NCBI GenBank assembly: GCA_963921425.1 | Contig: OY992836.1 | Location: 12,989,304-13,053,303 of the forward strand | DNA: 64,000 bases | Direction: 5' to 3' | Source of the DNA: Dryas octopetala | Taxonomy: Eukaryota > Streptophyta > Magnoliopsida > Rosales > Rosaceae | Shown: piece by piece, positions 1 through 10,892 of the stretch | How the letters are laid out: each line of letters opens with the position of its first letter | How positions within the stretch are numbered: position 1 is the first letter of the stretch | Notes under the pieces: model-generated | What the model was told of the DNA's origin: nothing | Database searches by the model: none | Seen by the model: only the letters and a program-made list of their open reading frames with translations | Program-made: the position numbers and the translations under genes

Positions 1-69
1 CTCAATTGCATTCACTAATATGTACTACATTTATTGACCACATTATTGATCAAAAACATGTAATTGCAG

Positions 70-399
70 GATGACACGTTAAGTGGGGACATATCATCGA
101 CCGACAAGGCAACAAATAAGAACATGGAGGAGCTTATAAAGACTGGTGAGAGTCTGTTGCATAAACCAGTTTCCAGGGTGAATCTTGATACTGGGATTTT
201 TGAACCAGCTGGAAATGAAGGCACCAATGAAGAAGCCCTCACTAGGTACGTAGTAGGTGATCACTTAAATAATCAAACTACTTTGAATTTGTATATAAGC
301 ATTAATTAGTTGTCGCATGCATATGGCAGATTTGCAAAATTGCTATCGGAGGAAAGAAGACTGCGCAAGGGAAGATTACACCAAGGCTCCTCCAATTGA
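70..399 (+). CDS. Patatin-like phospholipase, last two exons (5' part outside window)
   Basis: Exons 70-245 and 330-399 (stop TGA 397-399) encode the C-terminal tail of a patatin-like lipid acyl hydrolase. The acceptor is TTGCAG before 70, the donor GTACGT after 245, and the next acceptor GGCAG before 330. The first exon reads DDTLSGDISSTDKATNKN and then a segment containing SRVNLDTG; it aligns almost residue for residue with exon 6 of the complete patatin-like gene at 14187-16551, and both exons are 176 nt in the same phase. The end reads RFAKLLSEERRLRKGRLHQG and stops three residues later. The catalytic Ser/Asp domain lies upstream of the window, so activity cannot be judged. The family cleaves acyl groups from membrane lipids. 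The neighbour at 14187 is a paralogue on the opposite strand. Confidence 0.9.
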
Positions 400-677
400 C
401 ACATTAACACTACCTTACTACAAATTTACAAGGGATTCATGAATCATGACCCTATACTTGTGAAGTGAAATTAATTATTATATGCAGTCATTTCAATCTT
501 TTTCTTCCAATTCTAAGAAAGATAAATCCTGAATTGTCTCAACCAAAACTCGCCGCTTCTATCAATCAATGCACACAAATATGCAGCTAGAAGTTGACTA
601 CTCAACATTTGAAGCCCAATCCAAGCTGTAAAATCATATTGTTTGACACATGATGTGTACTTGCAAGTTTATTGATT

Positions 678-684
<7 letters not shown>

Positions 685-740
<56 letters not shown>
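685..740. repeat. (CT)n microsatellite, about 28 units
   Basis: Uninterrupted CT dinucleotide run about 300 bp downstream of the patatin-like stop codon. The rest of 400-987 shows no coding potential I can support; it presumably includes the 3' untranslated region of that gene. Confidence 0.95.
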
Positions 741-745
<5 letters not shown>

Positions 746-987
746 CTGAAGATTGCTTGTGCATAGTAGAAAACTTGGTTCGATACACTTTATTAGCGGA
801 TAAGCATTGTATTGTTGTGTAATTGAGGGTGACTTCCTTCTTTGAATGATGCCTCATATTTTTATAGAGGTGTTGTAAACTATTATTATTCCCTTTGGTT
901 GTATACTTGTATCTACGATCCTTTTATGACTTTCCTGGTTATGCTGAAATTTAAATCCCTTTATAATATAGGAAATAGCTAGGACCA

Positions 988-1476
988 TTTATCTCTAAAT
1001 TAAACTAATTGGTAATATGAGTGGGGAGACCACTATGCAAGGTCTTAATTTCCTAATGTTGGATTCTCTTTCTCAACACGTCCCCTCACATATGACATCA
1101 CTTAGATCAAACACATAGACAACATATGTTAGGTGATGTGAGACCACATGTGGATGTTTGGCTAAACACGTGAACTTGGTTTGATACCATAGAGTAAATT
1201 TGAGCATATAACTCAAAATTAATTGGCAATAGGTAGGGAGATCCAGAGAGCTTCTATAATAACTACAATCATTATATGTCATCAACAAAAAGTTATTACT
1301 TTTTGATAGATCGCTCAAGTAAGTGGTAATAAGTGGTAACTTTTTGTCCATAAATGATAAGTTTTTGTGGACGGCATACAATGACTATAGTCATTATAGA
1401 ATCTCACGGAGATCCAATACTTAATTATGATAAACCATGCCTTCATTTCTTGATACTTGATTCTCTCTCTCAAAAC
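988..1476 (-). mobile_element. Old TRIM-like miniature LTR element (third family member)
   Basis: This is a diverged relative of the TRIM elements at 51567 and 55784. A left repeat ends in TTTCTCAACA near 1078 and is followed by CGTCCCCTCAC, the place of the polypurine tract on the minus strand. A primer-binding-like stretch TTTGATACCAT (1180-1190) precedes the right repeat, which shares ATAACTCAAAATTAATTGGC with the other copies and ends CTCAAAACA at 1476. The right repeat is split by the small element at 1246-1407. The left edge is approximate and no target duplication was found. Confidence 0.6.
1246..1407. mobile_element. 162-bp Mutator-like MITE nested in the TRIM repeat
   Basis: Flanked by a perfect 9-bp direct repeat GGAGATCCA (1237-1245 and 1408-1416). 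The ends are inverted: GAGAGCTTCTATAATAAC on the left and, read on the other strand, GTGAGATTCTATAATGAC on the right. A 9-bp target duplication is characteristic of Mutator-type elements. It carries no coding sequence. Confidence 0.8.
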
Positions 1477-1723
1477 AGGTGCTGCTAAAACTCTTTCCTT
1501 ATTGGGCACTATTTATGATTTGTGGGATGACAACATGATCTTGGTATGCCTTGACAGTCAAGACTTCTACTTGCACCCATACTCTTATGTTTGCCCTCGC
1601 TTGGCATCCTCACCTCGTCATGGGCCGGCCCCTTATCAAGGGCCTCTCATCATTGAATGGCTCGACCCAAGATCTTATGCATTTTGGGCCGACCTTCTTG
1701 TCATGGACTGTAACTCCTATGGG

Positions 1724-2478
1724 CAGGGACGGATCCACATACAAAGGTGGGGGGTCGTCTGACCCCCCAGTAGCCAGCTGAGAAGCCCATAACATGCCAT
1801 CTCTTTGGACGGCGACCCCCCGAGTGTTTGGACGGCGACCCTCACGGCCTCACTTTTCTCAAGCTAAGAGAAGCCGCCCCAATCGAACTGGTTCAAAACA
1901 GTTTCAATAGCTAGCCTTCTTCCTTCTTAGAGTGAGAGCTGGTGAGTGGCGATGATTTGGATGCTTAATGAGTAGTGAGAGAGAGTGAGAGCTGAGAGTT
2001 GAGACAGAGCGAGAGAACATAAAACGAGAGTGAAAGGCTAGTGATGGTGATGATTGCCTGAATCTTGCTGACTTAAGGCTACGTGGGTAGGCCTAGTTGA
2101 AAAGGAAAACAAATGGGAATTGGGATGGGCTAATACAGCAGCCCATTTTAACTAAAACCATGTATGTGTTGTGGCCTATTACTCGTACGGTTGTGGGGTT
2201 GTGGGTATAGACTAAAATCCATTTTTTTTAGATTTAAGATTCAAAAATATAACTAATGGTTGTTATATTTAATTAATATATTTAAAAATTTTAAATTTAA
2301 ATATTTGATTGAATTAAACTTCCCAAAACCCACACCACACAAACCCAACCCACTAATCCAGCCCTCACCACCAGAGCCGGCCACATGTTTGGTCCCTAAA
2401 AAATTTTGCCGCCGCTTCGCGGCGCTAAACTTGATCTGATGATGACCCCCCAAGTTTGGGATCCTGGATCCGTCCCTG
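1724..2478. mobile_element. Non-autonomous hAT-like element, 755 bp
   Basis: Perfect 8-bp target duplication CCTATGGG (1716-1723 and 2479-2486), the size made by hAT transposases. The terminal inverted repeats begin CAGGGACGGATCC and are followed on both sides by a GACCCCCC-type block. The inside holds no transposase; it includes GA-rich and AT-rich sequence. The flanks 1477-1715 and 2487-2780 contain no recognisable gene; 2487-2780 is the upstream region of the CTLH gene. Confidence 0.85.
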
Positions 2479-2781
2479 CCTATGGGCCAGGCCCACTCAT
2501 ATTGGGTTACTCATGTGGATCCAAGGTTTGCAAATCTGTCTCAAACATGTCCCCAGCTAAACAGCCTAAACCCTACTTCTATTATATTTGGTTCGGTTGG
2601 ATTATTTACTTATCTGAACAGCCCATTGTCGACACACAGAGATAGGCTTCACTTATCAGATCGCAGACCTTTCCAGATTCGTAGGCTTCCACGTAGACAT
2701 CAGCAAAACATAAATCACCCAAAGGTTAAGAGTAACAAACTAACAACATCCGCCCTCCAACTCCTCTGATTAACCGCCACG

Positions 2782-2789
2782 TATAAAAG
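2782..2789 (+). promoter_or_regulatory. TATA box of the CTLH gene
   Basis: TATAAAAG lies 110 bp before the ATG at 2899, in a good context for a plant core promoter. It would give a leader of roughly 80 bp. It follows directly on the flank of the hAT-like element, whose end lies about 300 bp upstream. Confidence 0.65.
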
Positions 2790-2898
2790 CCCAATCCATC
2801 CGCATTTTTACCTCACAATCACAATCCGAGAATATTTTCCCCTCCACCACCTTCCTCTTCAACCCGAACAGCGAAAAACTTTCCCGACAAAAATTCAG

Positions 2899-5800
2899 AT
2901 GGACTCAACCCCCATTAACTGGGAAGCCCTAGACGCTTTGATCATCGATTTCGCGAAATCCGAGAACCTGGTCGAAGACTCCTCCTATACGACATCGTCT
3001 TCTTCGTCTCCACCCTCCTCGCCTCCCTCTTCTTCTTCTTCCTCCTCTATTTCTTCGTCGTCTTACCAGTCGAGATTGATCATTCGCCAGATCAGACGGT
3101 CGCTAGAGGCCGGCGACATTGAAGCCGCCATCGATCTCCTTCGCTCCCACGCCCCTTTCATTCTCGACGATCACCGACTCCTCTTCCGCTTGCAGAAACA
3201 GGTACTGCCTCTGTTTGGCTGCCGAGAAAATGCCGGATAAATTGTACTTTTTTGGGGGTTTATTTATGTCTTTTTCATCCTCAAAATTGTTAATTTTTGG
3301 CCATTTGTTTAAAGAGGTTTATTGAGCTGTTGAGGAGAGAGACTGCAGAGGATCGTGATTCTGCAATTAATTGCCTGAGAACTGCTCTTGCTCCTTGTGC
3401 CCTTGACGCCTACCCGGTACTTAAAAAGCTATTTCTTTGCTTTTAAGCTTCGTCTTTTTTCTTTCTTTGTGAATCCTTTAATGGAATTCACTGCCGAGAG
3501 ACTAGAGAGGCTAGCTTATAGTTCTGTTGTATGTGTTAAAATTGAGCAAATATGAGAATTGGGGTTTTGATATTTTACTAAATGCTTTGATGCAATTGCT
3601 CTTTCTTTTCAATTATGGCTTCTGATGGATGTTTTTATTGCATTTAAGGAAGCATATGAGGAATTCAAGCATGTTCTTCTCGCTTTTATATATGACAAAG
3701 ACGATCAAACTTCTCCAGTAGCAAGTGAGGTGGGATACTCAATGTATATAATGTTCTTGTAGACAGCTATGACCTACGGTTCTTCTTTTTTCACCCATAC
3801 ATGTAGCTTGTGGTAAAAGGCATGTTTTCTTTATGTATTCCAGTGGTCTGAAAGGAGGAGGTTTGACATTGCTGGATTGATTTCCACTGTCTTAAGAGCT
3901 CATTTACATGCCTATGATCCAGTCTTCTCGATGACATTGATATATTTAATAAGGTATTACTCACAGTTAATATTATTCTGATCTTTGGTATGCAAGGTGA
4001 GTGAGTGAGTGTGTGTGTGTGTGGGTACATCTGAGGCACTATATCATTGTATTTATCTTTTGAAGTTATCCTTGTATTATGCAGCATACACAAGGGATTT
4101 TGTTTTCGCCAAGGAATTTCATCACCCATTTCAGATCTTACTCAGAGGTTGCTTCTTGAGGAGCGTGACCCCCCTGCAACACCCCAGGAGAGCCTGTATG
4201 AAGCACCTCCTTTTGAGGAGGTGAGATTTTTAAATATGCACAACTGTCCATAGATGTTACTTGAGGTGAAAAGAGAATTATCATATAGGTCAGCATCTTG
4301 AGGGTAAATGTGATATCCACAAGATTTTCCTCATTTTCTTGTGTTAGACAATCAAGTAATAAAACCATCATTTGCACTGCTAAGCATGCCTTTATATAAT
4401 TTCATGTTTGTTTTGGAAAACCAGGTGGACATACAAGCTCTTGCACATGCTGTAGAGCTTGAAAGACAAGAAGCGGTAGATAGCTTGAGATTTTCTAAGG
4501 GTGATTTATTTCAGGCGTTTCAGGTTAATTACTTTTCAATGTAAATTTTGTTTATTACATTTCTGTAAGTTTTAAATTTTTTTATTGTATTCATCATGTT
4601 CACAATTCATACGAAAATTGGTCATTTGATGCATATGTAGACTAGTCCTTGTCTTTTCCCACCTATATTCGTAGCTCTTAATTGATTTAAGACATACATT
4701 TTTTAGATATAAATGAAAGAACAAGCATACTGGTCAGTTGTTTATATAAGTGAAAGGCTGAGCATCTAAAGAGTAGCGACTGATTTGACCAGAAGAAGGG
4801 GTAGAAGAACTTATAGTGCTGATACTACATTACTTCTTTTCTTCCAACCTGAAGAACAAGATTTTGACATTATGCACTAACATTAAACTATATTTCTTTC
4901 TATTATCTACTTAAGCTTGCATGTTAGTGGTTCCCCATGAAGAATAAACCTTAATGATGCCAATGTGTTTACATTTTCATTCTCAATGACAAATATATCT
5001 TCCTGCCCATAAATCCAATAAATCATTTATGAGGTTCTTTGAGTTATTTATGGTTGGTTTAAATATTTGAGTCCACTAGTACTAATTCTTGTACTAATTG
5101 ACTGCAGAATGAATTATGTAGAATGAGATTTGATGTTACCATGCTTGACGAGCTTGTTCGCGAGTACTGCGTTTACAGGGGCATTGTGGATTCCGGTATT
5201 GCATCTTCTTATGGTGAAATTTGAACTTTTGCGTTTCATCCTTCTTTTCCAAAGTTTCCTAGGCTTTTATATTTTTTTAATTTCTCACTCTGACTACTAC
5301 TGATCTACCTATCAATGACAGTATCTGGTGGAGTACAAAGCCTTTCCAAATCTTTGAAAGTTGATCAACCAGTGATTGGGTATAGTTCATCAAAAGACTG
5401 TTCTCATGAGGTGGATTATGGTGCCAGCAAGCATTCTGATGGTGAAGTTTCCATTACTAATGATCACCTAGGTGGTTCCCCTGAAAAGAATTCAGATGTG
5501 ACTAGCATGCAAGGAATCGAGGTTGAATTACGTTATGCTTGTGAGTCAACAAGCAACCATGGGGATTGTAGCACTAGTGGATCACATCAGCATGAAAAGC
5601 TTAGAGGAACACGAAGAAGCAGGACCAACGTAACTGCAGAAAGAAGTAAACGCAAGCGATGGAGGGGAAGACAAGATGATGTTGGTTTTACTCATGGTGT
5701 TTCTTGTAATCAAGAGCTTAGCACAACTGCCCTGGTTTCCAATACGTATTCATCGAAGCAACAGCAGGTTTTGTTTCGTTGTTATTAGGTAGAAGTGCTA

Positions 5801-8800
5801 GTGTTAGTGTTGGTACTGGTTGATTATTTGACAAAAGTGTTGCTCTGCAGGCATCTGAGTGTTTAACTTTAGACATTAACAATGTGGAGGATAAATATGA
5901 GATTGTGATTGGGATGAAGGAACTAGCCAGCAAAGGAATGGCTGCAGAGGTTGTGGAAGAAGTTAATGCTATGGACCCAAACTTTTTTGTACACAATCCT
6001 ATTTTGCTGTTCCAACTTAAGCAGGTACTTAGATCATGTATTCTCAATGCTTCATTGAAGGAAATAGTTTCTATTCATTATAATATTATACAATGTTTTG
6101 TCAGTCTAATCTTTTCACCAATTTTAGGTTGAATTTCTTAAGCTTGTCAGCTCTGGTGATTATTCTAGTGCTCTCAGGGTTGCATGCTCTCATTTAGGTC
6201 CTTTAGCTGCCAGTAATCCAACTTTACTGAAACCTTTGAAGGAGACTTTGTTAGCACTGCTCCAACCTAATGAAGATGCACTTGGGAAAGGCTTGCCTTT
6301 ACATGCTATTGCAACTTCACTCCAGGTATGCCATGACTGAATTAAGAATTAATAGTAACTGCTGATGCAATATATTTGGTTAATTGTATTCAGTTATACT
6401 TGTATACTGCTTTATGTTCTCTAAAACAGCTTTTAGGTTGCAATTAGCACTCACTGTCGATTTTTTTTTTTTTTTTTGCTATCCGGACATTATTCCTAAA
6501 TGTAATATATGGAAATTAACAATGTACCATGCCTTGAATAAGAAATTAACACTTGCTTCTGTCTCGGATAGGTTGCAATTGGTAGGAGGCTTGGCATTGA
6601 CGAGCCCCAGCTTATGAAAATAATGAGAGCAACCCTTCACACACATAATGAGTGGTTTAAACTTCAAATGTGTAAAGATCACTTTGAAAGTCTATTGAAG
6701 ATTGATTCATTGAAAGAAGTTAATACTCCTTCGCTCGCTGTTGCCGCAACATCGAAGTCTAATGCTGATAGTTGCTCTAATGGGTCTTCACAAGTTACAA
6801 TATCTTCAAGCACCAGGATGGTGGAAGATGGTAACAGTCTGACTCAAGTGTCATCCAGAGATGTTGTGTGTGACGAAAATGCAATACTGAAAGTAATGGT
6901 ATGTTATTTGGACTAAAGTGCATACTTTTTCCGTATTGTCTCGCCTTTGGAAGCATATTCAATATGTAGTTGTGATTTTTCCCTTTTGAGCACTAGTTAG
7001 TTTTACTTCCTGTAGTGAAAAACACCTTCTAGCCTTGTCTTAGATGTATTCTAGAGTTAGACTAATTAGCAAACAAACACACAATATATATAGCAGCAAA
7101 AGAAAGCACAAAGAACACCAAGATTTGTTCTCGAGGTTCGGCGAACTTTGCCTACGTCCCCGTGTGATCCTTAGAGAATCACAGCTGCACTATGTATAGA
7201 ATAAGAGTACAAGAACTTATTGAAACCCTAGACTACCCAACTCGCAGCCGCTCTCTTCTCTCTTGCACAAATAGCTCTCTTGTGTTTTTCCCTCTTGAAA
7301 AACCCTTCCCTTGAAGTCACTCACCCTTGAGTCTCTAACCCGAGTCTCTCTTTGAGTTTCTTCCCTAGAAGTCTCTAGCTATACTTATATTTTTTATTTA
7401 TGAGACTTGCAGCAGCCTATTTATAGAGCATAGACTTACCTCTTACAATATGGATTCCTAATCCTAATAGAATTAGGTAATCTACCTATTAGCTAATTCT
7501 ATTCCCTTGTACACAAGGAAAACCCTTTAGAACTCCTTCCCACACTAGGAAAGTCTTGTGCAAGTCCTATTTGTCTTCCAAAATCGTACCCCACTAGGAA
7601 AACAACAAACTACCCCACTGCCCAGTCTCCCTACTGCTCTTGGCCAGAACTGTAGCTTCCTCCAGAAATTTCCGACGAGACAAAACCACAACAATCTCCA
7701 CCTTGGCGAGTCGGAACCAAAGCCATGAATGTTGTACCTTCGAGATATTCTCTAGTCTTGAAGTAACCTCGAACAAACCTCCAAAACCCCTTCACATTGG
7801 CAAAAAACCTATTGCCTCAATGCACCTTAAGTGAGAAGGTGCTCCACCCTCAATCAACTAACTTTGAAGATTGAGCAAGCTCAACCCGAGCTTGTACCTT
7901 CGAATCTTAATTGCAGCCTCAAGATTCTCTTCGCCTTTTGTTCCATAAACCCATTCATAGCCAACGTTCTCCTTGGATTTAGGAACTAACTTCCAACTGA
8001 AGTTCCTTTGTAGAGACAACCTAGCACACCTCCGACGTTCCCATTCCTTACTCTCACAAGCCCCCTTGAATGTAGCCGGATTTCCCTTACTAACACCATA
8101 GTAACCTCTGTCCTTTTCCCACCAAAACTTATGAGTTAGCTTGATGGTACTTTTGGGCTTGGACTGCCTTGTGCTCTTTTTCTCCACCTGTTCTTGAACC
8201 TTTGTTGATTGTTGTTGCTGCCCAAACTCTTCAACCCTTGTGTTATGCTCCACCAGCTCAGAGTTGGCCTTCTCTTGAACTGGATTTACCTTCATAACCA
8301 CCTTGATTGCCTTTATGGTTGCATCTTCCTTAACAACAATCAAACCTTCCTCATCTTTATTGACTTCCCTTGCTGCATCCTTGAAGTCAATCTTTGATGA
8401 ATAACTAACCAAGCAACAATCATGATTTGTTGCTTCTTCTTCCTTAGCCGTAGCACTTATTTGATGAGACTCTTCCTTTGTGAGATGATGCCCTTGCTCT
8501 CCCTTGTTACAATGCTCCATGAGCTCAACATCCAAGCTCTCTTTGGTAGACGCAGCTGCTCCACCTATCACTGTAACCCCGGAAAGCTTGTAGAGATTAT
8601 TAGATTGCACAACTCCCTTCAGGATCACACTTAATCCTTTTGAGACTTGGAGCTTCCCTGCTCTAGACTTGAATGCATACCCATTCTTCTCTAGAGTTCC
8701 AAGAGAGATAAGATTTCTTTTCAATGTAGGAATATATCGCACATTCCCAAGCAACCTAACAATTCCATCTTGCATCTTCACCTTGACTGTGCCGACGCCA

Positions 8801-10892
8801 TGAATCTTGCACACAGAGTTATCCCCCAACAAAACTTTGCCCTTACTAGATTCCTCATATGTATGAAACCACTCCTTGTTTGCACACATATGAAAACTAC
8901 ATCCGGAGTCCAAATACCAAGCATGTGGAGTAGAATTACCTAAAGATACCACCAAAAGCTCCCCATCGTCGACCACGACGTTACTTGAGTTTTCATCCCT
9001 TTTCTTCTTCTTCTCCAGCCATATCTGGCAATCCCTTTTCCAGTGGTCTAGTGAACCACACTCGAAGCAACCACCTTCTTCATCGGAATCATTGGACTTC
9101 CCCTTTTTGCTAGATCTGCCCCTCCTTTCCTTCCCTCGACTCTTCTCCTTGCCCTTAGCGTAAAGGCCTTGTGATGACTGAGTGTCTTCAGTTAAATCAT
9201 CTAACTTTGCATATGACTGGAGCGCTTGCACCACGTCATCAAGCTTTAGAGTCTCCTTTCCAAACATCAAAGTTGTTCGGAAGTGCTTGAAAGAAGATGG
9301 CAGGGATCTCAGCAAGATGATAGCCTTATCATCATCCTTGTAAACTTCTTCGACCTTGTCGAGATTAGCTATGCAATGCTGAAATTTGCATACATGATCC
9401 GCTACATCTCCACCTTCTTCTAGTCGAAGCCCGAAGAGTTCATCCTTCAAGAAGAGTTTATTGGACACCGTCTTGCCCATATAAACACTCTCTAACTTGT
9501 CCCATGCTTCTTTTGCTGTCATCGCCTCTGTGATGTGAGACCTCACGGATCTTGTGAGGTGGATCTCTATTGAACTCTTGGCCTTCTTGAGAACCTTGTT
9601 CCATGTTCCTTTTGACGTGGTTGTCGGCTTCTCACCAAGAAGTGCATCATCCAGATCCTGCTGCACCAGCACGTTCTTCATCATCCGTTGCCAATCTGTA
9701 AAATCATCCTTGCCATCATATGGCTTCAAAGCAGGCCTTAAATCCCCTAAGTCCATGCTTCGACCTCCTCTAGACATCGCGGACACCTATTACCAACCTG
9801 GCTTTGATACCAATTGTAGTGAATTAACACCCCCTGTGATCTTGTCCTTGATGTATTCTAGAGTTAAAACAGATATAGCAAACAACACACAATATGGCAG
9901 CAAAAGTAAACACAAAAAACACCAAGATTTGTTCTCGAGGTTCGGCGAACTTTGCCTACGTCCCCGTGTGATCCTTAGAGAATCACAGCTGCACTATGTA
10001 TAGAATAAGAGTACAAGAACTTATTGAAACCCTAGACTACCCAACTCGCAGCCGCTCTCTTCTCTCTTGCACAAATAGCTCTCTTGTGTTTTTCCCTCTT
10101 GAAAAACCCTTCCCTTGAAGTCACTCACCCTTGAGTCTCTAACCCGAGTCTCTCTTTGAGTTTCTTCCCTAGAAGTCTCTAGCTATACTTATATTTTTTA
10201 TTTATGAGACTTGCAGCAGCCTATTTATAGAGCATAGACTTACCTCTTACAATATGGATTCCTAATCCTAATAGAATTAGGTAATCTACCTATTAGCTAA
10301 TTCTATTCCCTTGTACACAAGGAAAACCCTTTAGAACTCCTTCCCACACTAGGAAAGTCTTGTGCAAGTCCTATTTGTCTTCCAAAATCGTACCCCACTA
10401 GGAAAACAACAAACTACCCCACTGCCCAGTCTCCCTACTGCTCTTGGCCAGAACTGTAGCTTCCTCCAGAAATTTCCGACGAGACAAAACCACAACACTT
10501 CCTTGCTCTTACCAAAGATTGGCGTCTTCCTATAGTTATTTTGTCCATTGCACATCATTGTCCTTCCCATTCTTGGTCATCCTTACGACATAAGATTCCT
10601 GATCATCAATATATTCCCCACCAAAAGGATTCCCCTAGGTTTAAAAGAAATGTTGGGCCAGGTCTCTGTATGGTTGGTAAATTGCAATTGCTACCAAGCT
10701 ATGATATTTTGTTCTAATATAAGCATTATCTCTAAGTTCTAAGTTCTAACACAGGTTTGCTCAGTACAACAACTAATTTTACCATTTTGGTGCTTGCAGG
10801 AATTTCTAGCTTTTTCGAGGGCTGATGCCATCCATCTTCTTGCACAGTACAATGGAAATGCTGAGACAGCCATTCAGCAAATATTTGCATAG
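2899..10892 (+). CDS. CTLH/CRA domain (RanBPM-like) protein, 718 aa, 12 exons
   Basis: Exons: 2899-3201, 3315-3416, 3649-3729, 3844-3953, 4085-4220, 4425-4523, 5108-5195, 5322-5767, 5851-6024, 6128-6325, 6572-6898, 10800-10892. All junctions are GT-AG and the frame stays open for 719 codons including the stop. The N-terminus has an acidic stretch and a long serine/proline run (about residues 28-52), then a CTLH-type helical region beginning SRLIIRQIRRSLEAGDIEAA. Exon 8 (about residues 307-455) is a low-complexity, basic, probably disordered insert with RSKRKRWRGR, a possible nuclear signal. A second CTLH/CRA module (about residues 470-640) reads VEEVNAMDPNFF and then VEFLKLVSSGDYSSALRVA. The last exon, EFLAFSRADAIHLLAQYNGN, ends in the alanine-rich helix typical of the family. 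Such proteins are scaffolds, for example in GID/CTLH ubiquitin-ligase or microtubule-related complexes; the exact role here is unknown. The last intron (3.9 kb) contains the Copia element. The start is the first ATG after the TATA box. Confidence 0.88.
7011..7693 (-). repeat. 3' LTR of the Copia element
   Basis: 683 bp, matching the other LTR. From about 7114 to 7693 I see no difference from 10 kb copy; all the differences lie in 7011-7113, which is the 3' (U5) end in element orientation. It contains short AT-rich stretches such as TATTTATAGAGC that could serve as promoter (minus strand). Confidence 0.93.
7694..7706 (-). other. Polypurine tract of the Copia element
   Basis: On the minus strand the sequence just before the 3' LTR reads CCAAGGTGGAGAT followed by the LTR start TGTTGTGG. 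AAGGTGGAGATTGTTG is the usual plant Copia junction. Confidence 0.8.
7858..9786 (-). CDS. Copia Gag-protease polyprotein with truncated RT tail, 642 aa
   Basis: One open frame starting near the primer-binding site. Residues about 1-210 are a retrotransposon Gag (UBN2-type) region: LKPYDGKDDFTDWQRMMKNV, then EAWDKLESVYMGKT and LRSLPSSFKHF. A CCHC zinc knuckle CFECGSLDHWKRDC follows a basic KGKEKSRGKERRGRSSKKGK linker. The aspartic protease motif is WYLDSGCSFHMC, then the downstream LLGDN and LGNVRYIP motifs. The frame continues through charged, low-similarity sequence and ends with WKLVPKSKENVGYEWVYGTK, the first block of a Copia reverse transcriptase, cut off after RRYKLGLSLLNLQS. Integrase is absent, so an internal deletion fused Gag-protease to the start of RT. 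Gag would form virus-like particles in the cytoplasm; the protease matures them. There is no frameshift or stop, so it could still be translated. Confidence 0.92.
   Translation of the reverse strand: MSAMSRGGRSMDLGDLRPALKPYDGKDDFTDWQRMMKNVLVQQDLDDALLGEKPTTTSKGTWNKVLKKAKSSIEIHLTRSVRSHITEAMTAKEAWDKLESVYMGKTVSNKLFLKDELFGLRLEEGGDVADHVCKFQHCIANLDKVEEVYKDDDKAIILLRSLPSSFKHFRTTLMFGKETLKLDDVVQALQSYAKLDDLTEDTQSSQGLYAKGKEKSRGKERRGRSSKKGKSNDSDEEGGCFECGSLDHWKRDCQIWLEKKKKRDENSSNVVVDDGELLVVSLGNSTPHAWYLDSGCSFHMCANKEWFHTYEESSKGKVLLGDNSVCKIHGVGTVKVKMQDGIVRLLGNVRYIPTLKRNLISLGTLEKNGYAFKSRAGKLQVSKGLSVILKGVVQSNNLYKLSGVTVIGGAAASTKESLDVELMEHCNKGEQGHHLTKEESHQISATAKEEEATNHDCCLVSYSSKIDFKDAAREVNKDEEGLIVVKEDATIKAIKVVMKVNPVQEKANSELVEHNTRVEEFGQQQQSTKVQEQVEKKSTRQSKPKSTIKLTHKFWWEKDRGYYGVSKGNPATFKGACESKEWERRRCARLSLQRNFSWKLVPKSKENVGYEWVYGTKGEENLEAAIKIRRYKLGLSLLNLQS
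9801..9814 (-). other. Primer-binding site (tRNA-Met) of the Copia element
   Basis: On the minus strand ATTGGTATCAAAGC directly follows the 5' LTR end. It matches the 3' end complement of initiator tRNA-Met used by plant Copia elements (TGGTATCAGAGC) apart from one base. Confidence 0.88.
9815..10497 (-). repeat. 5' LTR of the Copia element
   Basis: 683 bp, TGTTGTGG...TTCACTACA on the minus strand. It is followed on the + side by the target duplication CTTCC. See the 3' LTR for the comparison. Confidence 0.93.

Larger units (their letters stand above)
7011..10497 (-). mobile_element. Non-autonomous Copia LTR retrotransposon in an intron, 3487 bp
   Basis: Complete element with a perfect 5-bp target duplication CTTCC (7006-7010 and 10498-10502), two 683-bp LTRs with TG...CA ends, a primer-binding site, a polypurine tract and a Gag-protease frame, all on the minus strand. 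It lies antisense inside the last intron of the CTLH gene. Integrase, most of reverse transcriptase and RNase H are missing, so it must be mobilised in trans. This layout matches what are called TR-GAG or large non-autonomous derivatives. Confidence 0.95.

Noticed and set aside
15-242. Open frame of 75 codons on the minus strand
   Set aside because: It is the antisense shadow of the patatin-like exon at 70-245.
1457-1762. 101-codon frame, MILSLKTGAAKTLSLLGTIY and onwards
   Set aside because: It runs across the terminus of the hAT-like element at 1724 and out of the TRIM repeat; no family recognised and composition not coding-like.
9554-10003. 149-codon plus-strand frame
   Set aside because: Antisense to the Copia Gag start and PBS, extending into the LTR.
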